This document shows positions 50,612-61,300 of a stretch of DNA of 64,000 nt, one piece after another. This DNA comes from CAYNJF01 sp964397555 (GTDB lineage: Bacteria; Pseudomonadota; Gammaproteobacteria; Berkiellales; Berkiellaceae). Position numbers and translations under genes: made by a program. The DNA is taken from NCBI GenBank assembly GCA_964397555.1, contig CAYNJF010000001.1, forward strand, positions 62,001 to 126,000, given 5' to 3'. The notes beneath the pieces are model-generated. The model was not told the origin of the DNA and made no database searches. It was given only the letters and a program-made list of their open reading frames with translations. Every line of letters starts with the position of its first letter. Positions within the stretch are counted from its first letter, which is position 1.

Positions 50612-52300
50612 TTTGGGGTTGAGCAATTGGACAAATTCCTCGAAAGGCACCGGCGGTGAGTAGTAATAGCCTTGAACCAAATCGCAGCCGAGTTGTTTCA
50701 AAAGCTCAACTTGTTGGGGCGTCTCTGCCCCTTCAGCAATCACGTTTAAGTTTAAACTTTTACCAAGCTCGATGATCCCTCGAGTCATGTTATACGACTG
50801 CTTGGAAGTATCCATGTCTTTGATGAACGCTCGATCAATCTTTAACTTTTGAATAGGAAAATCTTTTAAATAACTCAGTGAAGAGTATCCTGTCCCAAAG
50901 TCATCAATGGCCAGTGAGAACCCATGTGAGCGAAGCTGATGCATTTTATCAATCGCTTTTTTTAGATCCATCATCGCAACGCCTTCCGTGATTTCAAGCT
51001 CAACGTTGGATGGCGCCACCCCATAGTGCCCACACAATTGCACAATGTCTTGCACCAGGCTCTCTTGAGAAAACTGCATGGCCGATAAATTGATGGCGAT
51101 TTTTTGCTCAAGCCCTAGTTTGCGAAGTTGTTTAATGTGACCCAAAGCGTTTTCGATAATCCAGTGACCAATAGGCACGATCACCCCGGACTCCTCAGCC
51201 GCGGTAATAAAGAAGAATGGAGAGATAAAGCCACGCTCTGGATGCTTCCAACGAATCAGAGCCTCCGCTCCTACGTAAGCGTCTTTGGAGAGCGAGCGCT
51301 GCGGTTGATAATAAAGCATCAGCTCTTGATGTTTTAAAGCGCTATGCAAATCAACCAGGATGCGACGCTTGGCTTGAACTTGCTCGTCCATTCCAGACTG
51401 ATAAAAAAGGATTAGTTTCTTTTCAGCAAGCGCTCGGGATTGAGCGATCTTTGCGCATCGAAGCACCATGTCTGGTGATTCAGTATCGTCTGGATAAATG
51501 CTGATCCCGACGCACAGATGAATCAACATATTACCTTCATCTAAAGCCAAAGGATTTTGATACGCTTCAAGCAACTGCTGAGCTTTGCTTAAGACTTGAC
51601 CATGATTGTAAAACTCAGAGCTCACCACAAGAAACGCTCTATCGGAAACTCGTCCAATGGAGGCATCGCTTGCAAACATGGTCTGACAATTTTCTTTGAT
51701 GTGATTGAGCGCGTGATTGATGTCATCAGTGGAATGCACGCCCAACAACTCAGAATAATCGGAGATATAAATCATAAGCGCATAAAGTTTTTGACCTTTG
51801 GACAAACGCTCAATATGCATCTTGATGAAATCCAGCATCAACAACCGATTCGCAAGCCCTGTGGTTTTGTCGTATAACGAATGACTTAAAGCTTCATTGA
51901 CCGCTTTTTTATCTTCGCTGACATCATAGGCATACAACATCACGGTCTTATCCTTGTCGTCAGCAACCAGCTGACACCGATATTGTCCATCCACCAACTC
52001 AAGCTCGACTTGCTTTGCCCCAGCCCCAGTTTCAATCATCGTCGCCCAGTCATCGCTTAAGCTTCGCCCCTCCTCCACTTTCCAAAAATCCAAAATCGGA
52101 CTTGAAGCTTCGTTGGCGTAAAGCACTTTTCCTTTTGAGGTTAACTGAATCACAGGGTTTGGATTATGATCGTGGGGATTAATCGAATTTTGTTGGGTGG
52201 AATTTGATTGCTGGACACGCATAAGTTTGAGCGCCAACCCGATTGCAACCGCAATGGCAGACAAAGCAACAACTGTTAATATGACCAGAGATTCAGACAA
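50597..52300 (-). CDS. Membrane-bound c-di-GMP phosphodiesterase (degenerate GGDEF plus EAL)
   Basis: 567 residues: one N-terminal helix (about 5-27), a PAS-like segment (about 45-130), a GGDEF domain and a C-terminal EAL domain. The GGDEF site reads VSDRAF and cannot act as a cyclase. The EAL residues look complete: AEALIRW, INLSAMQF, LEITEGVAM, DDFGTGYSS, LKID and AEGAE, so hydrolysis of c-di-GMP is expected. The GGDEF part may sense GTP. Confidence 0.92.
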   Translation of the reverse strand: MSESLVILTVVALSAIAVAIGLALKLMRVQQSNSTQQNSINPHDHNPNPVIQLTSKGKVLYANEASSPILDFWKVEEGRSLSDDWATMIETGAGAKQVELELVDGQYRCQLVADDKDKTVMLYAYDVSEDKKAVNEALSHSLYDKTTGLANRLLMLDFIKMHIERLSKGQKLYALMIYISDYSELLGVHSTDDINHALNHIKENCQTMFASDASIGRVSDRAFLVVSSEFYNHGQVLSKAQQLLEAYQNPLALDEGNMLIHLCVGISIYPDDTESPDMVLRCAKIAQSRALAEKKLILFYQSGMDEQVQAKRRILVDLHSALKHQELMLYYQPQRSLSKDAYVGAEALIRWKHPERGFISPFFFITAAEESGVIVPIGHWIIENALGHIKQLRKLGLEQKIAINLSAMQFSQESLVQDIVQLCGHYGVAPSNVELEITEGVAMMDLKKAIDKMHQLRSHGFSLAIDDFGTGYSSLSYLKDFPIQKLKIDRAFIKDMDTSKQSYNMTRGIIELGKSLNLNVIAEGAETPQQVELLKQLGCDLVQGYYYSPPVPFEEFVQLLNPKSDLE

Positions 52301-52425
52301 TCAACTTCTCGTGCATCCTAAAGCCTTATCTTATATAACGTCTCCCCAGCAATTTCATTAATAAGTCTTTCGGATTAGAATGTAATATTATGGCAATATT
52401 GCCAGCAAAAACGATAGGACCCAAT

Positions 52426-53820
52426 ATGAAACCCTGGTTACCACTGTCTTTACTTTTACTGACTGCACCGACTTTTTGTGCTCATGCACAAACAACCAGC
52501 AATTCCACGTGTCAACGTCTTTACAGTGCTGGTGATTATGGGCGAGCGATTGAACCGTGTCGCCAAGGCGCAGCCAAGGGCGTGGCTGAAGATCAAGCCA
52601 ACTTAGGCCTGTTATTCTTATTTGGTCACGGCACCGTCTCAGATAACAGTGAGGCCGAAAAATGGTTGACCTTAGCGGCCAACAAAGGGGTACCCATTGC
52701 TCAATACTATTTGGGTCGTATGCACAGCGTGGGCATGAATGGGACGCGAAATGATCAGTTAGCCACTGATTTATACCTCAAAGCCGCCAAGCAAGGGCAA
52801 ATGGACGCCATCTTTATGCTAGCGATGGCTTATCGTTTAGGCATTGGGGTTCCACAGGATTTAAAAGCGTCCTACCAATGGTATAGTCAGTTAGTAAAAC
52901 AAAACTATCTTGATGCGCCAAGCTTGTCGGATAAAGCTTTTGAGAATAAACCTTTGCGTATTGATACGAGCTTACCTGGTCACGGTGACTACATCAAAGG
53001 GATGAATTTATTGCTTGGAACGCAAGGCGATCCGGCCCCCAGTGAAGCCTTAAGTTGGTTTTTAAATGCCGCGGATGATTATCACCCTCAAGCTCAACAT
53101 AATTTAGGTTTAATTTACTTCGATGCCAACAGCGATTTATTGGACTATCAAACGGCTTATGAGTGGTTTAACCGAGCACAAGAAGACGATTACGTCCTCT
53201 CCAAAGCATATTTAGCTTGGATGAACGCCTTAGGTCTTGGTACGCCCGCCGACATGAAATTAGCCTTAAACTGGTTTGTTGAATCTCTTCCTGTGCCTGC
53301 AGAAACTTCCCCCCAAGCCAAAGCCCCCTCGATGGGCTCAAGCACTCAGGCCGTGATGCTGCGAGCTCAAAAAGGCGATCTTGAGGCCATGCTTGAGCTG
53401 TCAAAACGCTATCGTTTTGGCGATGGAGTCTCGTTGGACTTAGTCAAAGCCTTTCGCTGGTTGGACATGGCCGCTTCGCGCAATTATCCTCCGGCGCTGT
53501 ATGAACTTGGTTTGATGACTCTAGAAGGAAGTGGGGCAATTCAAGATAGCGCCAAAGGGATCCATTTGCTTAGAAAAGCTGCTTTAGCCAACTACGGCCC
53601 AGCCCAGTTTGAACTCGGCATGGCATATTTTGTCGGTAAATTTGTTGCACAAAACTTTATCCAAGCCTATGCCTGGCTAAACGTGGCTGCCGCTCACGGT
53701 GAAATTGAGGCCATGAGTGCAAAAGCCGCCATTTTGCATGATATGGATGCCGACGCACTCACCAAAAGTGAGCAGTTATCCAGAGAAATATACCTGGAAA
53801 TTCATCAAGATAATGGTTAA
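52426..53820 (+). CDS. Exported Sel1-repeat protein
   Basis: 464 residues from the ATG at 52426 (AGGA upstream), with a Sec signal ending near AHA-Q. At least eight Sel1-type repeats of about 36 residues follow, for example ANLGLLFLFGHGTVSDN, AQYYLGRMHSVGMNG, AIFMLAMAYRLGIGVPQD and AQFELGMAYFVGKFV. Such solenoids bind proteins and, in Legionella-like bacteria, occur in host-interaction factors. Partner unknown. Followed by a small gene cluster at 53908. Confidence 0.88.
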   Translation: MKPWLPLSLLLLTAPTFCAHAQTTSNSTCQRLYSAGDYGRAIEPCRQGAAKGVAEDQANLGLLFLFGHGTVSDNSEAEKWLTLAANKGVPIAQYYLGRMHSVGMNGTRNDQLATDLYLKAAKQGQMDAIFMLAMAYRLGIGVPQDLKASYQWYSQLVKQNYLDAPSLSDKAFENKPLRIDTSLPGHGDYIKGMNLLLGTQGDPAPSEALSWFLNAADDYHPQAQHNLGLIYFDANSDLLDYQTAYEWFNRAQEDDYVLSKAYLAWMNALGLGTPADMKLALNWFVESLPVPAETSPQAKAPSMGSSTQAVMLRAQKGDLEAMLELSKRYRFGDGVSLDLVKAFRWLDMAASRNYPPALYELGLMTLEGSGAIQDSAKGIHLLRKAALANYGPAQFELGMAYFVGKFVAQNFIQAYAWLNVAAAHGEIEAMSAKAAILHDMDADALTKSEQLSREIYLEIHQDNG

Positions 53821-53879
53821 CTGAATGGATATTCATCGACCCATAGTCCAATAGATAATCCTCTTATCACGTGTTGAAA

Positions 53880-53908
53880 TGGCGATACACCTTGTAGGAG
53901 TATCGCCA
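53880..53908 (+). promoter_or_regulatory. Hairpin enclosing the ribosome-binding site of the J-like gene
   Basis: TGGCGATAC (53880-53888) and GTATCGCCA (53900-53908) form a perfect 9-bp stem. The 11-nt loop contains most of the GTAGGAG ribosome-binding site and the A of the ATG closes the stem. It may limit translation until melted. Confidence 0.5.
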
Positions 53909-54114
53909 TGAGCAAGCCATCCCATCTTGATGATTATTACGGGTTGTTATTCTCACACCCTGATATGCCATTAGCCGATATTCGTAGAAATAAGAACAGG
54001 TTACTTCTGGAAATTAACCATCCTGACTCCCCTTTGGACTGGTCCATCATGGATCAAAAAACCCAAAGCTTACAGCACGCGTTTCGACAAATCTGCTCGG
54101 TTCATCAAGATTAA
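53908..54114 (+). CDS. Stand-alone mini J-domain-like protein
   Basis: 68 residues. The order DDYYGLLF...LADIRRNKNRLLLEINHPDSP...QSLQHAFRQI follows the DnaJ J-domain plan: DYY.lL start, basic helix II, the HPD loop and a final helix with an AF/AY pattern. The HPD tripeptide is the DnaK-contact site. Helix II is one turn different from consensus and helix IV is minimal, so it may be divergent. No client-binding domain is attached. Clear ribosome-binding site TAGGAG. Confidence 0.55.
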   Translation: MSKPSHLDDYYGLLFSHPDMPLADIRRNKNRLLLEINHPDSPLDWSIMDQKTQSLQHAFRQICSVHQD

Positions 54115-54178
54115 CTGATTTGCCTTTTCGCCCCACTTGGTTACTATGAGAGAAAGTCATGATTGAAAGGATTTAATC

Positions 54179-54730
54179 ATGTTAGAAGAAAGATCTGACT
54201 CAAATCCCCCCCCTAAAAAATGGAGAGGTCTTGCTTACACCGCTGGTGCGGTAGCCCTTGGTGTTTTCTTATACGCAACACGGGGCTTTGTATCCCGTTT
54301 TGCTCGTGAAGGATGCTACGTCATTCTTGGCGAGCCCTCTTACTTGGATTACCTTCAAAGTTTTTCTTCAAGCTATTTTAAAGTCAGCACCTGTGAAGCT
54401 GTGGGTAACCTTGGCTACAACTGGTTCTCTTCTTCGTTGGGCCAACAGTTTTTAAAGTACGTAGCTCCAGCCGCTGTGGTTGGTACAGGCTTAGTAGGAT
54501 TCAACCAATACAAAAAAAACAGCAAAGCCCAGCAAGCTGTGAATTCGAGCGAAGCCGGGACTCAAATGACCCCGAGAGCCGGGGACGAAAACAGACAATA
54601 CAATCCGCAACAAACGGCCGTATTATTTCGAGCCTGTGAGGCTTTCAAGCGCCCCTTTTCAAGCACCCCACCTCAATCAGTTCAAGGCGGGGAGCGTTGC
54701 AAGGAATCATCGAGGAGCTATCCCGTCTAG
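54179..54730 (+). CDS. Membrane protein of unknown function
   Basis: 183 residues, AAGGA ribosome-binding site. Two hydrophobic helices (about residues 18-34 and 94-110) flank a short loop with two Cys (EGCYVILGEPSYLDY, VSTCEAVGNLGYNW). The C-terminal 70 residues are polar and disordered-looking (SKAQQAVNSSEAGTQMTPRA). No family recognised. It follows the J-like gene by 64 bp and may be in the same transcript. Convergent with pmbA, overlapping by 4 nt. Confidence 0.55.
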   Translation: MLEERSDSNPPPKKWRGLAYTAGAVALGVFLYATRGFVSRFAREGCYVILGEPSYLDYLQSFSSSYFKVSTCEAVGNLGYNWFSSSLGQQFLKYVAPAAVVGTGLVGFNQYKKNSKAQQAVNSSEAGTQMTPRAGDENRQYNPQQTAVLFRACEAFKRPFSSTPPQSVQGGERCKESSRSYPV

Positions 54731-56058
54731 CTCCCAGCAACCATCATTTGCTCTACCCAAATTGAGCCGGTTTGAATGTTTTTTCGAATATCGACATCAC
54801 TGCCAATCGCTCGGATGCCGGCAAACATGTCTTTGAGATTGCCGGCAATGGTACTTTCATGAACCGGATATTGGATTTGACCCTGCTCAACCCAAAAACC
54901 TGCCGCACCACGTGAGTAACTACCATCAACAAGATTGATCCCCTGGCCCATCAGCTCTGTCACCACAAAGCCTTTGTGCAATTGAGCAATCATGGAGGCG
55001 AGATCACCATCAGTCGGTTGCACCAACAAATTATGAACCCCTCCGGCATTCGCAGTGTTTTTCATCCCAAGCTTTTTAGATGAGTAGTGACTCAACACAT
55101 ATCCTTGAACAACGCCATCCACCACAAGGGCTCTTGGCTGGGTTTGAACCCCGTCACCATCAAAAGGACATGACCCCATGCCTTTGGGTAAATGAGGGTT
55201 CTCTTGCATGTTAACGTTTGAGGCAAACACAGGCTTGCCTAAGCTATCCACCAAAAAGCTTGAACCTCGGTACAACGCCGCGCCCGATATGGCACTCACA
55301 AAGTGCCCCATCAAGGTGGCGGCCACTTTTGCAGAAAAAATCACAGGGACTTTACCAGTTGGGGCCGCACGAGAGCCCAAACGTGCCAAGGTATGTTCAC
55401 CCGCCTTTTGACCCACTTGCTCAACGCTTAATAATTGACTTGGATCTCTGGCGACCGTGTACTCATAATCTCGCTGCATGCCATGCTCGTCTTTGCCGAT
55501 CACAACACACGAAAGACCATGACTTGAACTTGCATAGGAGCTTAGCATCCCGCCCGTATGGCCCAAGACCGACAAAGACGTCGACGTTGACAAACTTGCT
55601 CCATCCGAATTCTCTATGCGCTTATCCACCGACATCGCTTTGGCCTCACACGATAAAACATGTGCTTTCGCTTGTTCGATGTCAATGCCCCAAGGGTGAT
55701 GTAAGTCACAACTAACAGGCGTGGTGACCAGCCCCTGTGTGGCAACCCCAGCATAAGGGTCCTCGCTGGATTGGCGAGCATAGTCGATGGCATGGGTCAC
55801 GGTTTGTTCAAGTGCCTCATCGGATAAGTCATTGGTGGATGAAGAGCCCTTTTTGTGGCCCACATACACCGTCACGGACATGCCTTTCTTTTTATGAAAA
55901 CTCAAAGATTCAATTTCACCCATCCTTGAGCTCACTTGCATGCCTTGATGCACACCAAGACTCACTTTCGCGTCACTCGCCCCTTTGGATTGAGCCATCT
56001 TAAGCGCTCTGGCAACCACGTCTTCCATGGCCTCAGCACTGTGTTCGATTTGTTCCAT
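54727..56058 (-). CDS. pmbA: PmbA/TldE, metalloprotease subunit
   Basis: 443 residues. Partner of TldD in the TldD/E protease that trims microcin and CcdA-type peptides. Features: ISGAALYRGSSFLVDSLGKP, GDGVQTQPRALVVDGVVQG and DLASMIAQLHKGFVVTELMGQ with the terminal GSDVDIRKNIQTGSIWVEQM. No metal-binding HExxxH, as expected for PmbA. Lies 8 nt after tldD. Confidence 0.94.
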   Translation of the reverse strand: MEQIEHSAEAMEDVVARALKMAQSKGASDAKVSLGVHQGMQVSSRMGEIESLSFHKKKGMSVTVYVGHKKGSSSTNDLSDEALEQTVTHAIDYARQSSEDPYAGVATQGLVTTPVSCDLHHPWGIDIEQAKAHVLSCEAKAMSVDKRIENSDGASLSTSTSLSVLGHTGGMLSSYASSSHGLSCVVIGKDEHGMQRDYEYTVARDPSQLLSVEQVGQKAGEHTLARLGSRAAPTGKVPVIFSAKVAATLMGHFVSAISGAALYRGSSFLVDSLGKPVFASNVNMQENPHLPKGMGSCPFDGDGVQTQPRALVVDGVVQGYVLSHYSSKKLGMKNTANAGGVHNLLVQPTDGDLASMIAQLHKGFVVTELMGQGINLVDGSYSRGAAGFWVEQGQIQYPVHESTIAGNLKDMFAGIRAIGSDVDIRKNIQTGSIWVEQMMVAGS

Positions 56059-56066
56059 GATTGCTC

Positions 56067-57506
56067 CTATTGTTTCGTGCCACCAACGGTAAGTTCATCA
56101 ATTTTCAGGGTGGGCTGCCCGACACCGACCGGGACGCTTTGACCATCTTTACCGCATGTCCCAATGCCCGTATCGAGGGCCATGTCGTTAGCGACCATGG
56201 AAATCCGGTTCATCACCGCCGGGCCGTTACCAATCAGGGTCGCTCCTTTGACAGGCTTGGTGATTTTCCCGTTTTCAATCAGGTACGCACAAGTGGCTGA
56301 AAAAACAAATTTGCCGGAAGTGATGTCAACCGAGCCGCCACCGAAGTATTCGGCGTACAACCCCTTGTCGACGCTTTGAATGATTTCCTCTTTATGGTGA
56401 GGTCCGTTGAGCATGAAAGTATTGGTCATTCGAGGCATCGGGCAATGCGCAAACGATTCGCGACGCCCATTCCCCGTGGGGCGAACCCCCATCAGCCTAG
56501 CATTCAGTTTATCTTGCAAGTAGCCTTTGAGGATCCCATTTTCAATGAGTACCGTGCGATTGGAGGGAACGCCCTCATCATCCACACTCAATGCCCCTCG
56601 AGTATTGGCGATGGTGCCATCATCAACCACGGTGCACAAAGGAGAGGCGACCTGCTCGCCCACTCGATCGGAAAACGCCGAAGTCTTTTTGCGATTGAAA
56701 TCACCCTCTAAGCCATGGCCAACGGCCTCGTGAAGCAACACCCCAGGCCATCCTGGCCCTAACACCACAGGCATCAAACCTGCCGGTGCATCTTCGGCAT
56801 CGAGCAACAACAAAGCCCTCTCTAGCGCTTGGTCACCCGTTTCTAAATGACGGTTATCCACGGTAAGATCTTGGTAGCCATAACGACCCCCTAAGCCGCT
56901 TGAGCCGGATTCTCTTTGACCTTGACGCTCAACAATGACTTGGACGTTAAAGCGGACTAAAGGGCGAACATCGGCGCAAAAAGTCCCATCTGTTGCCACC
57001 ACCAACATGGTATCAAAAGACGCACTTAAGGTGACAATGACCTCTTTCACTAAAGGGCTTTTCGCGCGAAGATAGGCATCCACCTCTCTTAAGATAGACA
57101 GTTTTTCAGGGTAGGATAAACCTTCAATGGGATTTACAGAATCATACCGAGGTATAGGCGTGTTTTGTGAAAACGCTTGAAACGATTGACTCTTTCCACT
57201 TTGGGCAATTTGCTTGGCGGATTTGGCCGCAACATTTAAGGCTTTGACTTGCAAGTCGTCCGAGTAAGCAAACCCTGTCTTATCTCCGCTCATGGCTCTT
57301 ACGCCAACCCCGGTGGAGATGTTTGAGCCCCCCTCTTTAATAATGCCATCTTCGAGCATCATAGATTCATGATGAAGGCTCTGAAAATACAAATCACCGG
57401 CATCTATCGATGAGCCCATTAATTGACCCAGCGTGCTCTCTAAAGCCCCAACATCCAGGTTAGTCGGCTCCAGCAACTTGGCTTTCGCCATGTCCATCAC
57501 ATTCAT
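56067..57506 (-). CDS. tldD: TldD, metalloprotease catalytic subunit
   Basis: 479 residues. The zinc-binding HEAVGH at 259-264 is intact; EGVPSNRTVLIENGILKGYL and GLYAEYFGGGSVDITSGKFVFS follow. In E. coli TldD/E processes the microcin B17 leader, of possible interest given the leader-peptide genes at 26926 and 29819, though double-glycine leaders are normally cut by their exporter. Starts 9 nt after the nitrilase stop. Confidence 0.96.
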   Translation of the reverse strand: MNVMDMAKAKLLEPTNLDVGALESTLGQLMGSSIDAGDLYFQSLHHESMMLEDGIIKEGGSNISTGVGVRAMSGDKTGFAYSDDLQVKALNVAAKSAKQIAQSGKSQSFQAFSQNTPIPRYDSVNPIEGLSYPEKLSILREVDAYLRAKSPLVKEVIVTLSASFDTMLVVATDGTFCADVRPLVRFNVQVIVERQGQRESGSSGLGGRYGYQDLTVDNRHLETGDQALERALLLLDAEDAPAGLMPVVLGPGWPGVLLHEAVGHGLEGDFNRKKTSAFSDRVGEQVASPLCTVVDDGTIANTRGALSVDDEGVPSNRTVLIENGILKGYLQDKLNARLMGVRPTGNGRRESFAHCPMPRMTNTFMLNGPHHKEEIIQSVDKGLYAEYFGGGSVDITSGKFVFSATCAYLIENGKITKPVKGATLIGNGPAVMNRISMVANDMALDTGIGTCGKDGQSVPVGVGQPTLKIDELTVGGTKQ

Positions 57507-57515
57507 AATCGCTCC

Positions 57516-58313
57516 TTACAGTCGACGATGCGCCAGCGCACCAAAACGGGTTCGTATTTCATCGCTCTTTTCCATATCAAGCTGCGCCAAAAGCACCTGC
57601 GCCTCCTGGGAGGCTTTCGAAAGCGTCGCACCCCACGGATCTACAATGAGCGAGTGTCCCCAAGTGCCCTGCCCATTCGCACGACGCCCACATTGATTGG
57701 GAGCCACCACGTAGCTTAAATTTTCAATGGCACGGGCTTTGACCAACACCTCCCAATGCACCTGCCCTGTTTGAGGAGTAAAGGCTGAGGGGATCAAAAT
57801 CAATTTAGCCCCTTGAGCGACCAGGTGACGATACAGTTCCGGAAATCGAATGTCATAACAGATGGACAACCCAACGGTCCCCCAAGGACTATCGAAGACA
57901 ACGGGAGTATCACCAGGGCACACAAACTCCGACTCTCGATAGCAGGTTTGCTCATCGACTTGGACATCAAACAAATGGATTTTACGATAAGTGGCTTTGA
58001 GTGACCCTTGGTCACAGAAGACCAAGGACGTGGAATAGTGTTGTTTGTCATTGACGGCCTGGGGGAGCGTGCCAGCCACTAACCACACTCGATGTCTTTG
58101 GGCCAAGTCTGAGAACCTATCGCTCCATGTTTGAAACGCTTGAGCAACCTGGTGTCTTTGATTGGCTTCCATGCCAAGCGTCAAACATTCTTCCGGCAAG
58201 ACGACCAATTGAGCCCCCTGCGATCGGGCATGATGAACATGGGCCTCAATCAATGCAAAATTTTTACTCGCGTCCTCACCGCTTGCCATTTGAACCGCGG
58301 CCACTTTGACCAT
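57516..58313 (-). CDS. Nitrilase-superfamily amidohydrolase
   Basis: 265 residues. The catalytic triad is present: Glu in VLPEECL (about 41), Lys in YRKIHLFD and Cys in GLSICYDIRFPELYR. This resembles the Nit1/Nit2-like deaminated-glutathione amidase group (YbeM-like), which repairs damaged glutathione or hydrolyses omega-amides. Exact substrate uncertain. Gene order yhdP-nitrilase-tldD is common in gammaproteobacteria. Confidence 0.88.
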   Translation of the reverse strand: MVKVAAVQMASGEDASKNFALIEAHVHHARSQGAQLVVLPEECLTLGMEANQRHQVAQAFQTWSDRFSDLAQRHRVWLVAGTLPQAVNDKQHYSTSLVFCDQGSLKATYRKIHLFDVQVDEQTCYRESEFVCPGDTPVVFDSPWGTVGLSICYDIRFPELYRHLVAQGAKLILIPSAFTPQTGQVHWEVLVKARAIENLSYVVAPNQCGRRANGQGTWGHSLIVDPWGATLSKASQEAQVLLAQLDMEKSDEIRTRFGALAHRRL

Positions 58314-58315
58314 CG

Positions 58316-61300
58316 TTATCTCCTAGAGATGTCACGAGACGAGCTCGTTTGGGTAACCTCTTGAATGTTCGGTGCACTGATGTCACCAGAGACGACATAA
58401 TTAAATCGTGTCAATCGTTGTATCTTCTTCCCAACAATCTTATCCATCAACCACACCGCAGCGCCTACAGCCGGATTGCCAGCTGCGATGGCCGCGGCCA
58501 ACGGCAATGAGCCCGTGATGTTCGGCATGACTGTCATTGATGCATCCATGTCTTTACTCACTAAATCAAGCTCACCCATAAACTCAATGTCGGCGGTGGT
58601 GGAAACAAGGGTTAGATTGTCGGTGCTGACCTTACCGCGTGAGACGTTGAACTTGCCGTACATGCTATCAAAGGTCAGACCGGATTTTGTCAAATCAGAA
58701 AAGTCCAACCGTAGACGGCGCCTGATGGTGTCCACGTTTAAAAGCGATAAAATGCGACCAATACCAGGACTCACGCCCTGAATATTACCATCTTCTAATT
58801 CCAGCTCAGCGTGACCACGAATGCTGGAGAGTTCGGGTTTAAATAGGTCGCCCTGATAAGCAATATTGAAATTTAAAAAGCCTTGCCCACCGGTGATGGA
58901 ACCTTTGGTTTTCATCATGGACAAGACATCCGAGACATCGGTGGTGACCAAGGTGCCAGCCAAATTGACCACATTGGGATGACTTTGGTTCATCCAAAAT
59001 CCCGTTGCGTCTAAGCTGGATTGAGGCGAATCAAACGATAGCCTGTGAACCATAAAACCACGCTCTCTGGGAACCAGGTGAACCTCAAGATCTTGCAGCT
59101 GTACTTTATCAGACTCAAAGCGACCCACACGAATCTGATAGGGACGTCGGTGCAAATCGATGGGACCATCGGATTCAACGCCCTCGGGGATGACCAATTT
59201 ATCAAGTTGGATGTTCCACTCTTTGCTTTCATCCAAAGGAAGCTGGGCGCGACCTTTGATCAAGTCTGAATCAATCGTGAGCCCCCAAGACTCTTTATGA
59301 GCATGATATTGACTCTGCATGGTCACCTCTTTAGCACTCAGAGCCCCCATGCTTAAATCATCAATGGCTAAGTTTACTAAGGTGTTTTGGGCTTTGCCTT
59401 GGCCAGTTGGCATCGTTTTAAAAAACTGCAGCCACTCATCCATGTTGAGTGCATTGACCCGCCCATCGATCAACCAGTAATCGGTTTCCATGGGAGGCTT
59501 ATCATCGCCCAACGACAAGTGCATGGACTTTGGCTGCACCAAGTTATCGTAATCTAAGGTCAACAAACCTGAAAGCGGGCCAGCCTCTAGGCTTAGCGTA
59601 ACCTGCTCATTCAGTTGGGCTTTGGCTTCCAAGTGCATCGGCTCCCCACGACTTTTTTCAAGAGGTGCAGGCATGTAAATATTGGTCTGATTCAACACGG
59701 CCTGAACATCCACATCAAAACCATGAGCCTGATTAGGCCAAGTCACGTTGACGTGGGTTGGGGCATGACCAGAAAACAAATCCAACGGAGATAACGTTGT
59801 GGTGTCCAAGTTGCCTTGAAGAGCCAGTTGAAAACGCGGGTACGCGCCAAGCTCCACCTCAAAATTACCTTGCATAGGGTTGGTGTAAAGCTCCGTATCA
59901 AGCATTTGACTTTTAATGCCATCTTGATTGAAATTGACCACACCTTGGATAGCGTCCAACGAACATTTACGATCACGATGAATGGCGCGAGAATTGGCAA
60001 CTTTAGCCTCTCCTTCGAAAATGACCGTTTGGTTAGGGGCACCAATGGGCACATCGATGGCCAAGTCCAAATCCAATTGGCCCTCTAAAGCCAGTGATTC
60101 ATAAAGGGCTGGGTTGAGCACATGGGCATGATTGAGTGCTTCCCATCCTGTTTTCAGATCCGAACCCAGTGTGGTATCAATGAGAAGGTGCGCCGGCTTA
60201 GCATGAATATCAGGCATTTGTGCGTGCACTTGATGCACATCTACTCCATTGAGGCGCCCATGGCCTTTCAAATGCATCTGATGATTGACCAAAGAAAGTT
60301 GGGCTTCAAGGCTCTCAAACTCTGGCCAAAGAGGAGAATAGTCCAACTGGGTTTGCTCAAAGGTTGCAACCAAAGCAAAAGGGTTAGGGTTTTCTCTGGC
60401 AAAGGCCGTATGAAGCTCACCTTCGTACGATAAGTGAATGTCCTTCATCTGACCTTTCTTAAGAGAATGGGACAACCATTCCATTAAAGGGGGATGTATT
60501 TTTTTATCCGGTAAGATGCTCTTTACATCCGACACGCTCAACGCTCGACTGTTCAGCTCAAATTGCACTAAAGGTTCAGGTTGCACCAAGACCCAAGCAC
60601 TTGCATCGACCAAGCCTGAGGCCATCTGAGTGACCCCATCAATTTTGATGGTTTGTTCCTCGAGTTTATACAGAGCATTGATGTCATACTGGCCCAAAGA
60701 GACGCCGTTTTCATAACCGGCTTTTTGATGAACGAACACCTCATCACCTGAAAGATTGATCTTCACTTGCCCTTGATCATAATGCAGCTGGCCCCCAAGA
60801 CCATTCACCCACAAATTGCCTTGGGTGAAATTTAAGCCCGTGGCATTTAGCAACACCGAGCTTGGCGTCACCACGTCATCAAAGGTAATGTGCAAATAAG
60901 GAATGAGGCCTTCTGGCATCATGTTAAATGACTCAAAGACGCGCTTGACTCGAGGTAAGTCATGGACAATAAAGTGGACCAAGCTTATGTCAAAGTTTGA
61001 ACCTTTGAGATCAAAATGTTGCCAATCGTTTGTGGTCATCTTAAAGTCGGTGATGTTGGTCGCATTGCCTGTGGTCACTTTTAGGCCCTGGCCCAACCAC
61101 TGATGCTCACCCGCCTGTTGGCGGTAAACCAAACGCCCTGAAAGTCCATCAACCTGGTAGGTAATGTCTGGTTTAGTAAAATCAATGTCGCGACCTTCAA
61201 GATCAAGCACCGCTTGATCGACCTGACCTTTTCGTATTTTTGCCCAAAGTTTAAAATCGGATTGACCGCAGACACTTGAGCCTGGCCATTGGATGAACTT

